From the NCBI GenBank assembly GCA_003243455.1, contig QFQS01000001.1, forward strand, positions 558,001 to 622,000: a stretch of DNA of 64,000 nt, given 5' to 3'. The notes beneath the pieces were generated by a model that was given only the letters and a program-made list of their open reading frames with translations, did no database searches and had not been told where the DNA came from. The DNA comes from Cereibacter sphaeroides (GTDB lineage Bacteria; Pseudomonadota; Alphaproteobacteria; Rhodobacterales; Rhodobacteraceae). The translations under genes and the position numbers were made by a program. This document shows positions 1 through 8,459 of the stretch, piece by piece; position 1 is the stretch's first letter; each line of letters starts with the position of its first letter.

Positions 1-420
1 GATCGGCAGCCCCTCGGGGTTGGCCGCCGACTTCACCATGATCGGCGGCACCGCCCCGATCAACACCGCCTTCGACACCCGGCCCGCCTCAGCGCGGGCA
101 ACGTAATGGGCGACTTCGCCACCGCCGGTCGAATGGCCGATGTGGATGGCACCCTTCAGGTCAAGCGCCTTTGCCAGTTCGGCCACATCGGCGGCATAAG
201 TGTCCATCTCATTGCCCGTCGCCGTCTGGGTCGAACGCCCATGCCCCCTGCGGTCATGGGCAATCACGCGATAGCCCTTTTCCAGGAAAAACATCATCTG
301 GTTGTCCCAGTCGTCCCCGCTCAGCGGCCAGCCGTGGTGAAAGACCAGCGCCTGCGCGCTCTTGGCACCCCAATCCTTGTAGTAGATTTCGGTGCCGTCC
401 TTGGTTGTTATGATAGTCAT
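1..420 (-). CDS. alpha/beta hydrolase, non-haem chloroperoxidase/esterase-like (3' part missing)
   Basis: The first 140 residues of an alpha/beta-fold hydrolase read leftwards off the window edge, so the C-terminal half with the catalytic Asp and His is not visible. The start is the ATG at 418-420. The visible part has the HHGWPLSGDDW oxyanion-loop region, the DRRGHGRS strand typical of non-haem chloroperoxidases and related esterases, and the nucleophile elbow GHSTGGGE with the catalytic Ser. Family members hydrolyse esters and can make peracids; the true substrate cannot be read from sequence. No signal peptide, so probably cytoplasmic. The fold is certain, the substrate class is inferred. 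Confidence 0.85.
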   Translation of the reverse strand, partial: MTIITTKDGTEIYYKDWGAKSAQALVFHHGWPLSGDDWDNQMMFFLEKGYRVIAHDRRGHGRSTQTATGNEMDTYAADVAELAKALDLKGAIHIGHSTGGGEVAHYVARAEAGRVSKAVLIGAVPPIMVKSAANPEGLPI

Positions 421-719
421 GATGTCTCCTCGCTGTTTCGGCGGATGCCGTGTGGGGTCGCAGACTTCAAAATGCCGGGCGGCCCGGAAATACGCGCCGC
501 AACGGGCAGTTGGGGAATAGGAGCTGCCTCGCGATCCGGTTGCCTTGGGGATTCGGCCACGGAGGCCAAAGCCCCCACCGCCGCGCCTAACCAAGCGCGG
601 AGAGGTGGCGGCTGTCAACGAAACTATCGGGCTGGCAACCAACCATCGCAACAGCTTGACCGGCGTGGTGATTGCATGGGCATCGCGGCTCGCCTACATC
701 GCATGAAAGCGGAGGCGAC
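421..719. other. non-coding stretch between divergent hydrolase and protease genes
   Basis: About 300 bases separating two divergent genes, so it should hold both promoters. I see no convincing -35/-10 pair, no RNA gene and no reading frame with a good ribosome binding site. A reading frame on the plus strand across 106-759 is only the antisense of the hydrolase running on into this gap. Confidence 0.5.
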
Positions 720-1292
720 ATGGACGGCGGCACTTTCGGCCAGATGGCCTATCTCATGATCCTTCTGGTCGCAGTCGGCGGCTGGGTTGTGGTCGAATAT
801 CGCGGTCGGATGGGCAGCGCGCTGCGCACGGCCGCGGCCTGGGGCCTGATCTTTATCGGTGTCATGGCAGGCTACGGGCTGTGGACCGACATGCGCAGCG
901 ACATCCGGCGAGAAGCTGTGATGGTTGGCGACAGCATGCAGGTGCCGCGCGCGCAGGACGGACACTACTACCTGACCCTGAACGTCTCGGGCCAGCCGGT
1001 GGATTTCATGGTCGATACCGGGGCGACGAACGTCGTTCTGTCACGCGCCGATGCGTCGCGGGTGGGCATCGACCCCTCATCGCTCGCCTATATCGGCGAG
1101 GCGCAGACCGCCAACGGCTCGGTCCGCACCGCCCGCGTGAAGATCGAGAATGTGACCCTTGGCCCCTGGAACGACCCGACGCTCGCCGCCTGGGTCAGCG
1201 ACGGGGCGATGGATGGATCGCTGCTGGGGATGGATTACCTGGGCAAGTTCCGCATCGAGATCGCCGACGACAAGATGATCCTGCGGCGGTAG
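720..1292 (+). CDS. membrane-anchored retropepsin-like aspartic protease (TIGR02281 type)
   Basis: 190 residues. Two hydrophobic helices lie in the first 55 residues (about 10-25 and 41-54), followed by a periplasmic domain. That domain carries the single catalytic motif VDTGATNVVLS (Asp near residue 99) and, near the end, the hydrophobic-hydrophobic-Gly flap region LLGMDYL that closes the retropepsin fold. One motif per chain means it must act as a dimer. The chosen ATG follows GGAGG at a good distance; an in-frame ATG 48 bases upstream lacks such a site. It is divergent from the hydrolase at the window edge. Substrate is unknown for this bacterial family. Confidence 0.85.
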   Translation: MDGGTFGQMAYLMILLVAVGGWVVVEYRGRMGSALRTAAAWGLIFIGVMAGYGLWTDMRSDIRREAVMVGDSMQVPRAQDGHYYLTLNVSGQPVDFMVDTGATNVVLSRADASRVGIDPSSLAYIGEAQTANGSVRTARVKIENVTLGPWNDPTLAAWVSDGAMDGSLLGMDYLGKFRIEIADDKMILRR

Positions 1293-1318
1293 GGCGCCCC
1301 AAACCTCAAATGCTATCT

Positions 1319-1533
1319 CTGGCGAAGGCCATCGCCTTCGCCATGCAGTGCAGATCGAGTTGCACCGGTCGTGGCCCCAAAGGCCACGGTCAGCGCCCGC
1401 CCCGCCAATGGCGGGCGCTTCGCACCCGCCGGGGCAGGCACTGGCCTCTGCGATCTCTCGGCACGAATGGTCTTGGGACAATGTTGCGCTTCGGGCGGGG
1501 AAACGCGGGTCGCGTTTCTGATCCCGCCCGGCC
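1319..1533. repeat. 215 bp multi-hairpin dispersed repeat, copy 1
   Basis: This non-coding block is nearly the same as 24327-24543. It holds several inverted repeats in a row: GGCGAAGG/CCTTCGCC, CGTGGCC/GGCCACG, GCGCCCGCC/GGCGGGCGC, and a nested pair GGGCGGG...CCCGCCC around AAACGCG/CGCGTTT. The hairpin arms are conserved best between copies; the linkers differ. It lies between the convergent ends of the protease gene and the TAXI gene, a position where it could terminate both transcripts. No transposase or target-site duplication is visible. Confidence 0.85.
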
Positions 1534-1551
1534 AAACGTTATCGCTGAGGG

Positions 1552-2514
1552 CTACGGCGCATCCTCGGTCGATACCCTTGCAAAAGCTGTCTCGGCCCCC
1601 GGATGCAGCGGCGCGGTCAATCCCCGGCTTTGCATCAGCATCGGGTCCAGCCCCGCCAGCACCGGCGCGCGCCGCCCCAGCGGTTGCAATTCGGCCAGCG
1701 TATCGGCGACCACGGCCTCGACCATCCGCTGGGGCGTATCCGTCCGGGCGACCAGCGTCGCGGTCACGGAAAAGCTCGGAACCTCCAGCGCACCCTCGGC
1801 ATAGGCACCCATCGGGATCGCGGCGACCGACAGGTCGTTGCCGCCGCCGATCACATCGGCGATCTCGGCCGGGGTCAGCGGCAGGATGCGCGCGTCGCAT
1901 TCTTGTATCGCGCGGACGACGCCTTCGTTTGGATGGCCGACGATCAGGAATGTCGCGTCGATAGCCCGGTTGCAAAGCGCATCGACCGCGATCCCGACCG
2001 GCAGTTCCGAAACCTCGGCAAAGTCACCCTCGCTCAGGCCCAGCGACGAAAACATCCGGGTGATCGTGGCCCGCCGTCCCGAGGAAGGATGCCCCAGGTC
2101 GACGCGTGCACCGGCAAGCTGCCTTACATCTGTGACACCAAGATCGGCACGGACCAGTATTGTCATCGTCTCGGGGTAAAGTCCCAGCACGCTGCGCATC
2201 TCGGGCATCGGGCCGTCGCTCAGGAATCGCCCCGTGCCCGTAAAGGCCTCTGCCTGCAGATCGGACTGCACCATCGCGAAGTCCAGTTCACCCCGCCGCA
2301 GCGCGTCGATGTTATAGACTGATCCGCTGGTCGGGTCCGGGCTGCACCGCATCGCGCCCTTCTGCTGTCGGTTGACGACATCGCAGATCGCCCAGGCGGC
2401 GGAATAATAGCCGCCCGACACATCCCCCGCGCCCAGCGTGAACAGGGGCATCTCCTGCGCCATGGCGCCCTGACCGATGAAAAGGGCCGCGATCGTTGCA
2501 AGTATACGTCGCAC
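1552..2514 (-). CDS. TAXI-family TRAP transporter solute-binding protein
   Basis: 320 residues. A Sec signal peptide (RRILATIAALFIGQGAMAQ) is followed by the family opening TLGAGDVSGGYYSAAWAICD. Further on come the typical GSVYNIDALRRGELDFAMVQSD region and the DLGHPSSGRRATITRMFSSL motif. TAXI proteins capture small acids (for example glutamate or 2-oxoglutarate) in the periplasm and pass them to a fused DctQM permease. No permease gene lies next to it, so its partner must be elsewhere or it works as a sensor. I chose the GTG at 2512-2514, preceded by GAGGGTAAG and giving a proper signal peptide; upstream codons in the frame look non-coding. Confidence 0.85.
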   Translation of the reverse strand: MRRILATIAALFIGQGAMAQEMPLFTLGAGDVSGGYYSAAWAICDVVNRQQKGAMRCSPDPTSGSVYNIDALRRGELDFAMVQSDLQAEAFTGTGRFLSDGPMPEMRSVLGLYPETMTILVRADLGVTDVRQLAGARVDLGHPSSGRRATITRMFSSLGLSEGDFAEVSELPVGIAVDALCNRAIDATFLIVGHPNEGVVRAIQECDARILPLTPAEIADVIGGGNDLSVAAIPMGAYAEGALEVPSFSVTATLVARTDTPQRMVEAVVADTLAELQPLGRRAPVLAGLDPMLMQSRGLTAPLHPGAETAFARVSTEDAP

Positions 2515-2652
2515 CTTACCCTCCACATCAGCCTTTGCGCTGCAAAATAGCCCAGCGAAACCGCTATGGCCAGTTGCCGCAACACCGGGACCGCGTATTG
2601 TGGCCGCGCGCGGAACTTGTCCCCCGCCACGCGGGGCAAAGGGATTAAGGCG

Positions 2653-3453
2653 ATGCCGGATTTCATTTTCGACATGGATCTGAACCAGCTTGCCATAACC
2701 ATCACCGTGCTGGTCGTCGCTTCGGTCTTTGTCGGACTCGTCTTGGTCAAACCCATCCTGCGGCTTCTTATGGGCACGGGGCCAGACTTCAACGAACACC
2801 TCTCTTACGTCACCGGCGGGTTCAGCCTGTTCTACGGGCTGCTGCTTGGTCTGCTGACGGTCGCCGCCTATCAGAACAGCGAACGCATCCGCGACGGCAT
2901 CCAGAACGAGGCGGCGAGTTTGGGTGTGCTTTACACCTCGCTCGATTCCTATCCCGAGCCCTTGCGCAGCGACGTGCGCGCCATGATGCGGGACTATGTG
3001 CTTTACACGATCAACGCCGACTGGCCCGCGCATCGCCAGGGCGACATGTTGAACGGCGGCACCGACCGGATTGCCGCCATGCGGAACAAGCTGGCCCGGT
3101 TCGAGCCAAAGACGACGGGGCAAGAGATCGTCCACACCGACGTTCTGGGCGGGTTTCAGCGCTTCAACGAGGCGCGGCAGGTGCGACTTTCGGGCACGAT
3201 CACCGGAATTCCGGGCGTGTTGTGGTATGCTGTGCTTGTGGGTGCCGCCGTCAACATCCTGCTGATCATCATGCTGAAGATGCGCCCGGTGCAGCAATTC
3301 GTGCTGGGGTCGATCACCGCCTTCTTTCTGGGCGTCATCCTGTTCGTGATCATCGTGCTCGACCGGCCTTTGCGCGGCCCGGCCGGGCTGCCGCCTGCAC
3401 CTTTCGAGCTGTTGTGGCAAAAGACGATGGTCTGGGACGAAGCGGCGATTTGA
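2653..3453 (+). CDS. DUF4239 (bestrophin-like) membrane protein
   Basis: 266 residues with four hydrophobic segments: residues about 10-32, 55-75, 190-212 and 215-240, the last two close together. Between them sits a soluble stretch (about 78-185) containing the SERIRDGIQNEAASLGVLY helix usual for the DUF4239 family. That family is loosely related to bestrophin channels; its function is not established. The start ATG follows AAGGGATTAAGG. The next gene, an AIM24 protein, begins 20 bases after the stop, suggesting one transcript. It is divergent from the TAXI gene. Confidence 0.75.
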   Translation: MPDFIFDMDLNQLAITITVLVVASVFVGLVLVKPILRLLMGTGPDFNEHLSYVTGGFSLFYGLLLGLLTVAAYQNSERIRDGIQNEAASLGVLYTSLDSYPEPLRSDVRAMMRDYVLYTINADWPAHRQGDMLNGGTDRIAAMRNKLARFEPKTTGQEIVHTDVLGGFQRFNEARQVRLSGTITGIPGVLWYAVLVGAAVNILLIIMLKMRPVQQFVLGSITAFFLGVILFVIIVLDRPLRGPAGLPPAPFELLWQKTMVWDEAAI

Positions 3454-3473
3454 AACGCAAGAAGGAACCGGCG

Positions 3474-4145
3474 ATGGCCCAATTCCAGATCCGAGACGTC
3501 GAGGGGATGCGACAGGTCCAGATCACCATCGCGGATGAGATGGTGCGCGCCCGCAAGGGCGCCATGTCCAACATGCGTGGCAATATCCACCTGATCCCCC
3601 GCCTGCCCGGCACCCGCGACCTGATCCGCAGCCCCTTCACCCGCGAAGGGGCGATACGTCCCTATTACGAAGGGACCGGCGAGATCGTGCTGCAACCCTC
3701 AATCGGCGGCTATCACTTGATGGAGGTCGCAGAGGGGGAACGCTGGATACTCGAACCCGGCGTCTTCTGGGCGTGTGAAGGATCGGTGCAGTTGGGCATG
3801 ACCCGCGATCCGTTCTTCGCCTCGCTCTGGGCGGGCGATGGGCTGTTCAACTGGAAAACCACACTTGCCGGTCATGGCCGCGCGGCGATCCGCACGCCGG
3901 GCCCGGTCGAGATCGTGGACATCAACGACGCGCAGATGCGTGTGCAGGGTCGGCTGGTTCTTGGCCGAACCGATGGCCTGCGCTTTTCCTCGCAGCGACC
4001 GGCGGCTTTCCTGCGCAGCTATATCTCGGGCCAGTCCCGGCTGCGGGTGTTCTCGGGCACCGGAAAGCTGCTGGTGTGCTGGACGCCCTACTGGAACGAG
4101 CAGCTTCTGCGCCACGTCCACAACGATTTCGACGACATGACCTGA
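3474..4145 (+). CDS. AIM24-family protein
   Basis: 223 residues with the beta-rich AIM24 fold (PF01987). The markers are the early MRGNIHLIPRLPG stretch, EGTGEIVLQPSIGGYHLMEV, the central ILEPGVFWACEGSVQLGM, and the GDGLFNWKTTLAGHGRAAI motif that matches the family's Gly-rich strand pair. No signal peptide or membrane helix. Bacterial members have no settled function; the yeast namesake shapes mitochondrial inner membrane. The ATG follows AAGGAA. Its tight spacing behind the DUF4239 membrane protein suggests the two act together at the membrane, which is inference. Confidence 0.75.
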   Translation: MAQFQIRDVEGMRQVQITIADEMVRARKGAMSNMRGNIHLIPRLPGTRDLIRSPFTREGAIRPYYEGTGEIVLQPSIGGYHLMEVAEGERWILEPGVFWACEGSVQLGMTRDPFFASLWAGDGLFNWKTTLAGHGRAAIRTPGPVEIVDINDAQMRVQGRLVLGRTDGLRFSSQRPAAFLRSYISGQSRLRVFSGTGKLLVCWTPYWNEQLLRHVHNDFDDMT

Positions 4146-4616
4146 TCAGGTCGCCGGGCCGCTTTCCTCTTTCTTTTTCCAGCTGCCATCCTCTTCGGCC
4201 CAGAACTGCGCCGACAGTCCGGCAGAGACCGCCATGCGCCACTGGTTGCGTGCAACCTCAAGCTGGTAGGGGTCGTTGCCGTCAAAGATAACCCAGACAC
4301 GCTCCATCCCCGTCACGTCCGCAGGGGCGAAGTCCGCGCCTTCAAGCGCCATCAGCGCGACAGCTGCATTGGTATGCGCCGCAGCGGTTGTAAGCAGCAC
4401 TAGCTGGTCCGCATCATACGGACCACCGGCCATGCCGTGGGGGAGAAAGTCCTCGTCCGGCCCCAGCCACAGATCGTTGTCCAGCCGATCCAGCCGCTCG
4501 GTGCTTCGCCCCCGGACGGCAACGCGCCACCCCTGCGACAGGGCGCGCGTCGCGAGGTTGCGCACCGTCGCATCAACCGAGGATCGCGTGATGCGATAGA
4601 ACAGCACCGCGCCCAT
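4146..4616 (-). CDS. holC: DNA polymerase III chi subunit
   Basis: 156 residues. The pattern is that of HolC: an opening with FYRITRSSVDATVRNLATR, then GWRVAVRGRS, LWLGPDEDFLPHG and the closing region ERVWVIFDGNDPYQLEVAR. Chi bridges the clamp loader (through psi where present) to single-stranded DNA binding protein at the replication fork. It starts 7 bases after the pepA stop, the usual alphaproteobacterial order. The acidic/Lys-rich tail (residues 140-156) is not part of the conserved fold. Confidence 0.9.
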   Translation of the reverse strand: MGAVLFYRITRSSVDATVRNLATRALSQGWRVAVRGRSTERLDRLDNDLWLGPDEDFLPHGMAGGPYDADQLVLLTTAAAHTNAAVALMALEGADFAPADVTGMERVWVIFDGNDPYQLEVARNQWRMAVSAGLSAQFWAEEDGSWKKKEESGPAT

Positions 4617-4623
4617 CAGCCTC

Positions 4624-6093
4624 TTACCCCTCGAACATGTCGCGGATCAGGCGGTCCAGTGTCAGCACGCCCCACCCCGTCGCCCCTTTCGGCGCATAGA
4701 TCGTCTCGGCCTTCACCGTCGCGGTGCCTGCAATATCCAGGTGAATCCAGGGCGTCCCCGGTTTCACGAAACGCATCAGGAAATGTGCCGCCGTGATCGC
4801 CCCGCCTTCGCGGCCCGTCACGTTGCGCATATCGGCGATGTGCGACTTAAGCTGCGCATCATAGCCCTCGCCCAGCGGCATCCGCCAGGCGCCCTCGCCC
4901 TCGGCCTTCGCGGCTTTGAGGAAGGCGTTGCACAACGCGTCGTCGTTGGAAAACACGCCCGTATTCTCATGCCCCAGCGACACCACCATCGCGCCAGTCA
5001 GCGTGGCCAGGTCGATGATCCCCGTCGGCTTGAACCGCTCTTGCGCGTACCAAAGCACATCGGCCAGCACCAGACGCCCCTCGGCATCGGTGTTGATGAC
5101 CTCGATCGTGTCGCCCTTCATCGACTTCACAACGTCGCCGGGGCGTTGGGCGTTACCGTCGGGCATGTTCTCGACCAGCCCGACCAGACCCACGACATTC
5201 GCCTTGGACTTGCGCAGCGCCAAGGTGCGCATAACGCCCGCGACGACGCCCGCACCGCCCATGTCGCCGGTCATGTCCTCCATCCCCGCAGCGGGTTTGA
5301 TCGAGATGCCGCCGGTATCAAAGGTCACGCCCTTGCCGATCAGCGCAAAGGGGGCATCGCCCTTCTTGCCGCCATTCCACTGCATGACGACGATCTTGGA
5401 CGGGTTCACCGACCCCTGCCCCACGCCCAAAAGCGCATTCATGCCAAGCTTTTTCATCTCGGCTTCTTCCAGGATTTCGACGTCCAGACCCAATTCCTGC
5501 ATCGCCGCCAGCCTAGCCGCGAAGTCATTCGTGGTCAGGACGTTGCCCGGCTCGTTCGTCAGGTCGCGGGTAAAGAAGATGCCCTCGGCCAGCGCCGCCC
5601 GCGACGTCGCCTGCGCGGCCACGGATTCGGCATTGCCAACCATCATCGTGACCTCTCCGGGCACTTTGACCTCACCCGTCCGGTAGGTGGTGAAATCATA
5701 GGCCCGCAGCGCGATCCCAAGCGAAATCTCCGCCGCCTTCGGATGCCCTTCGGCCATGACCAGCGCCCCCGACGGCCCAAGCCCGCGCCCTATGGATACC
5801 CCCGCCTTGCGCGCCGTTACCACATCGGCGGCACGGTCCAGCTTGATCACCTGTATTGCCTCGGCCGCCAGACCGGCAGGCCAACCCAGATCGGCCGCCT
5901 CGCCCTGCTTCAGCTTTTCAAAGGCGGGAGAGGCCAGAAACCGCTCCAGCGCGCCCTTGGTCAGCCGGTTCAGCCGCCGGACCGCAGGCCCGCCCACGCC
6001 GCCCCCGGCCGCGAAAACCGCGATCCGTCCCGAGTGATCCGACAGCGCCTCAAGGTCGGTTGCACGGAACTGGATCGACACGGGCGTGGTCAT
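4624..6093 (-). CDS. pepA: leucyl aminopeptidase (M17 family)
   Basis: 489 residues, normal length. The N-terminal macro-like domain spans about residues 1-155. The catalytic domain has the metal-binding signature GKGVTFDTGGISIKPAAGM and the family hallmark NTDAEGRLVLAD. It removes N-terminal residues from peptides using two metal ions and works as a cytoplasmic hexamer. I chose the ATG at 6091-6093 because it follows GGAG and begins MTTPVSIQF as in relatives; the frame is open upstream to 6195 but looks non-coding. It is divergent from lptF, sharing a 144-base promoter region, and leads into holC. Confidence 0.97.
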   Translation of the reverse strand: MTTPVSIQFRATDLEALSDHSGRIAVFAAGGGVGGPAVRRLNRLTKGALERFLASPAFEKLKQGEAADLGWPAGLAAEAIQVIKLDRAADVVTARKAGVSIGRGLGPSGALVMAEGHPKAAEISLGIALRAYDFTTYRTGEVKVPGEVTMMVGNAESVAAQATSRAALAEGIFFTRDLTNEPGNVLTTNDFAARLAAMQELGLDVEILEEAEMKKLGMNALLGVGQGSVNPSKIVVMQWNGGKKGDAPFALIGKGVTFDTGGISIKPAAGMEDMTGDMGGAGVVAGVMRTLALRKSKANVVGLVGLVENMPDGNAQRPGDVVKSMKGDTIEVINTDAEGRLVLADVLWYAQERFKPTGIIDLATLTGAMVVSLGHENTGVFSNDDALCNAFLKAAKAEGEGAWRMPLGEGYDAQLKSHIADMRNVTGREGGAITAAHFLMRFVKPGTPWIHLDIAGTATVKAETIYAPKGATGWGVLTLDRLIRDMFEG

Positions 6094-6166
6094 GGGAATC
6101 TCCAAAGGTTGGGGTCGCTGGCGGATTGACGCGCGAACCCTAGACCTGCCCCCCGTTTTTGACCAG

Positions 6167-6195
6167 ATAGCAGTTTTCCCCCGCCGGGATTTCAA
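6167..6195 (-). promoter_or_regulatory. candidate sigma-70 promoter for pepA-holC
   Basis: Read on the minus strand, TTGAAA is followed after 17 bases by TGCTAT, about 74 bases before the pepA start. The -35 box is good, the -10 box matches only three of six consensus bases. Predicted by eye only. Confidence 0.3.
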
Positions 6196-6237
6196 CTACC
6201 GTCGTCCTTTAACAAGAAACGCCATGAGGGAGCCGCA

Positions 6238-7368
6238 GTGTCCAGATTCGACAGATACCTGCTGTCGCAACTCATGGCGCTATTCGGTTTCTTTTCCCTG
6301 ATCCTCGTCGCCGTCTACTGGGTCAACCGCGCCGTCAGCCTGTTCGACGAATTGATCGGCGACGGCCAGTCGGCACTGGTCGTGCTGGAATTCACAGCGC
6401 TGACCTTGCCCAACGTGATCCGGTTGGTCCTGCCGATCTCGGCCTTCGTCGCCGCCGTCTATGTCGCGAACCGCCTGACGCAGGAAAGCGAGCTGGTGGT
6501 CATGCAGGCCACAGGATTCTCGCCCTGGCGGCTGGCGCGGCCGGTGTTTTATTTCGGACTGATCGTCACCTTTCTGGTCGCTATCCTGATGAACATTGTA
6601 GTCCCCGCCAGCCGCACCACACTTGCCACCCGGTCCGCCGAGATCGAGGCGAACGTGACCGCGCGATTCCTGCGGGAAGGCACTTTCCTGCATCCGACCC
6701 CCGGCGTGACTTTCTACATTCGTCGCATCGCAGCTACAGGTGAACTGCTGGAGGTCTTTCTGTCCGACGCCCGCGACCCTGCCAGCCACGTGACCTACAG
6801 CGCGCTGCGTGCCCTGGTCGTGCGCAGCGACGACGGGCCAAAGCTGATCATGTTCGACGGTGTGGCGCAGACGCTGGACACAGCGACCGACAAGCTGACC
6901 GTCACGCGTTTCGAAGACCTGACCTATGACATCGGCGCCTTCATGCAGCGCAACGCCGTGCAGGGCCGTTCGCCGGAAGAAGCCGGAACGCTGGACCTCC
7001 TGCGCGCCAGCCCGGCGCTGGCCGAGGAGTTGGGCGCCACGCGGGCCGAGCTCCTGCGCGAAGGCCACAGCCGCATCGGAAACCCGCTGCTTGGCTTGGC
7101 CGCGCCGCTCATCGGGTTTTCGACGCTGCTACTGGGTGCGTTCAGCCGGTTCGGATTATGGCGGCAGGTGCTGGGATCGGTGATACTGCTGGTCATCGTG
7201 CAATTCGCCGACAACATCGCCGCCGAAGCGGCTCTGGCCAACGAGCGGCTTTGGCCGCTGGCCTATGCCGCCCCCTTGCTGGGCCTGGTGATTGCGGCAG
7301 TTCTGCTGTGGTGGGCGTCGAGCCCGGGTCGTCGCGGGCGCGCTGGTCGTGCGGCGGTGCCTACATGA
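6238..7368 (+). CDS. lptF: LPS export ABC transporter permease LptF
   Basis: 376 residues of the YjgP/YjgQ family. It has three N-terminal membrane helices (about 10-115), a periplasmic jellyroll-like domain (about 130-270) and three C-terminal helices (about 275-370). With LptG and the ATPase LptB it pulls lipopolysaccharide out of the inner membrane towards the LptA/LptD bridge. The start is a GTG preceded by GAGGGAGC. Its stop overlaps the lptG start by four bases (ATGA), so the two permeases are translationally coupled. Confidence 0.95.
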   Translation: MSRFDRYLLSQLMALFGFFSLILVAVYWVNRAVSLFDELIGDGQSALVVLEFTALTLPNVIRLVLPISAFVAAVYVANRLTQESELVVMQATGFSPWRLARPVFYFGLIVTFLVAILMNIVVPASRTTLATRSAEIEANVTARFLREGTFLHPTPGVTFYIRRIAATGELLEVFLSDARDPASHVTYSALRALVVRSDDGPKLIMFDGVAQTLDTATDKLTVTRFEDLTYDIGAFMQRNAVQGRSPEEAGTLDLLRASPALAEELGATRAELLREGHSRIGNPLLGLAAPLIGFSTLLLGAFSRFGLWRQVLGSVILLVIVQFADNIAAEAALANERLWPLAYAAPLLGLVIAAVLLWWASSPGRRGRAGRAAVPT

Positions 7369-8459
7369 CACTCAGCCGCTATCTTGCCCGTCGCTTCGCC
7401 CTGGCTTTCCTGCTGGTCCTTGCGATCTTTTTCGGGCTTATGCTGCTGATCGACATGGTCGAGCTTGTGGGGCGCTTCCCCGAGGGTTCGGTCAGTTTCG
7501 GTCAGCTTGTCGGTCTTGCCGCACTGAAGGTTCCGAAAAGCCTGTATCGTATCCTGCCCCTGATCGCGACGCTGTCGGCCATAGCGCTTTTCCTTGCACT
7601 GGCGCGGTCCAGCGAGCTTGTCGTCATCCGTGCAGCGGGACGGTCAGCCTTGCGTCTGCTGGTCGCGCCGGTGCTCGTGGCGCTGGCCATTGGCGCTCTG
7701 TCGGTGATGGTGTTCAACCCCCTGGTCGCGGCCACCTCCAAGCTTTATGACGAACTGGTGCAGCGCTATGCCAATGGCACGGTCAGCGTCCTGTCGCTCA
7801 GCCCCGAAGGACTGTGGTTGCGTCAGGGCGGCAATGATCAACAGATGGTCATCCGTGCATCCGAGGCGAACCAGGACGGGACCAGCCTCACACATGTCAG
7901 CTTCCTTGAGTTCGACGGCACGGGCCGTCCGACCTCGCGGATCGAGGCTGCCAAGGCGGATCTTGTCGCAGGTGCCTGGCAATTGACGGACGCGAAACGC
8001 TGGAACCTGACGGACCCTAACCCCGAAGCGACGGCCCGTATGCTCGACCGGGTCGAGGTCGCTTCGGACCTGACGAGCCAACGAATTCGCGACAGTTTCG
8101 GCGAACCCTCGGCAATCCCGGTCTGGGATCTGCCCGCCTTTATCAAAAGCCTTGACCGGGCCGGGTTTTCTTCGCGCCAGCACCGGGTCTGGCTGCAGAT
8201 GGAACTGGCTCTGCCGATCCTGATGGCGGGCATGGTGCTGCTTGCGGCGGGCTTCACAATGCGCCATGCACGGTTTGGAAAGACCGGCACCCTGGTGCTG
8301 GCAGCAGTGCTGGCGGGCTTCGCCATATTCTTCATGAGGAATTTCGCGCAGGTGCTTGGCGAAAGCGGACAAATCCCGATAGCCCTGGCTGCGTGGAGCC
8401 CGCCTGTTGCAAGCGTTCTGCTCTCACTGGGGCTGCTTTTGCACATGGAGGACGGTTGA
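7365..8459 (+). CDS. lptG: LPS export ABC transporter permease LptG
   Basis: 364 residues, same family and layout as the preceding gene: three N-terminal helices, a periplasmic domain (about 120-255) and three C-terminal helices. It opens with MTLSRYLARRFALAFLL and contains the helix-2/3 region with ARSSELVVIRAAGRSA, the conserved coupling segment of LptG. It partners LptF in a heterodimer. Its TGA shares one base with the lptD ATG, so translation continues directly to the outer-membrane assembly protein. Confidence 0.95.
   Translation: MTLSRYLARRFALAFLLVLAIFFGLMLLIDMVELVGRFPEGSVSFGQLVGLAALKVPKSLYRILPLIATLSAIALFLALARSSELVVIRAAGRSALRLLVAPVLVALAIGALSVMVFNPLVAATSKLYDELVQRYANGTVSVLSLSPEGLWLRQGGNDQQMVIRASEANQDGTSLTHVSFLEFDGTGRPTSRIEAAKADLVAGAWQLTDAKRWNLTDPNPEATARMLDRVEVASDLTSQRIRDSFGEPSAIPVWDLPAFIKSLDRAGFSSRQHRVWLQMELALPILMAGMVLLAAGFTMRHARFGKTGTLVLAAVLAGFAIFFMRNFAQVLGESGQIPIALAAWSPPVASVLLSLGLLLHMEDG

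Noticed and set aside
1319..1533. Insertion sequence or MITE with terminal inverted repeats
   Set aside because: Stems are internal and local; the outer ends of the two copies are not inverted repeats of each other and no target-site duplication is visible.
4741..6129. 462-codon plus-strand frame opposite pepA
   Set aside because: Composition (Arg, His, Gln rich) is typical of a shadow frame; pepA on the other strand has all M17 motifs.
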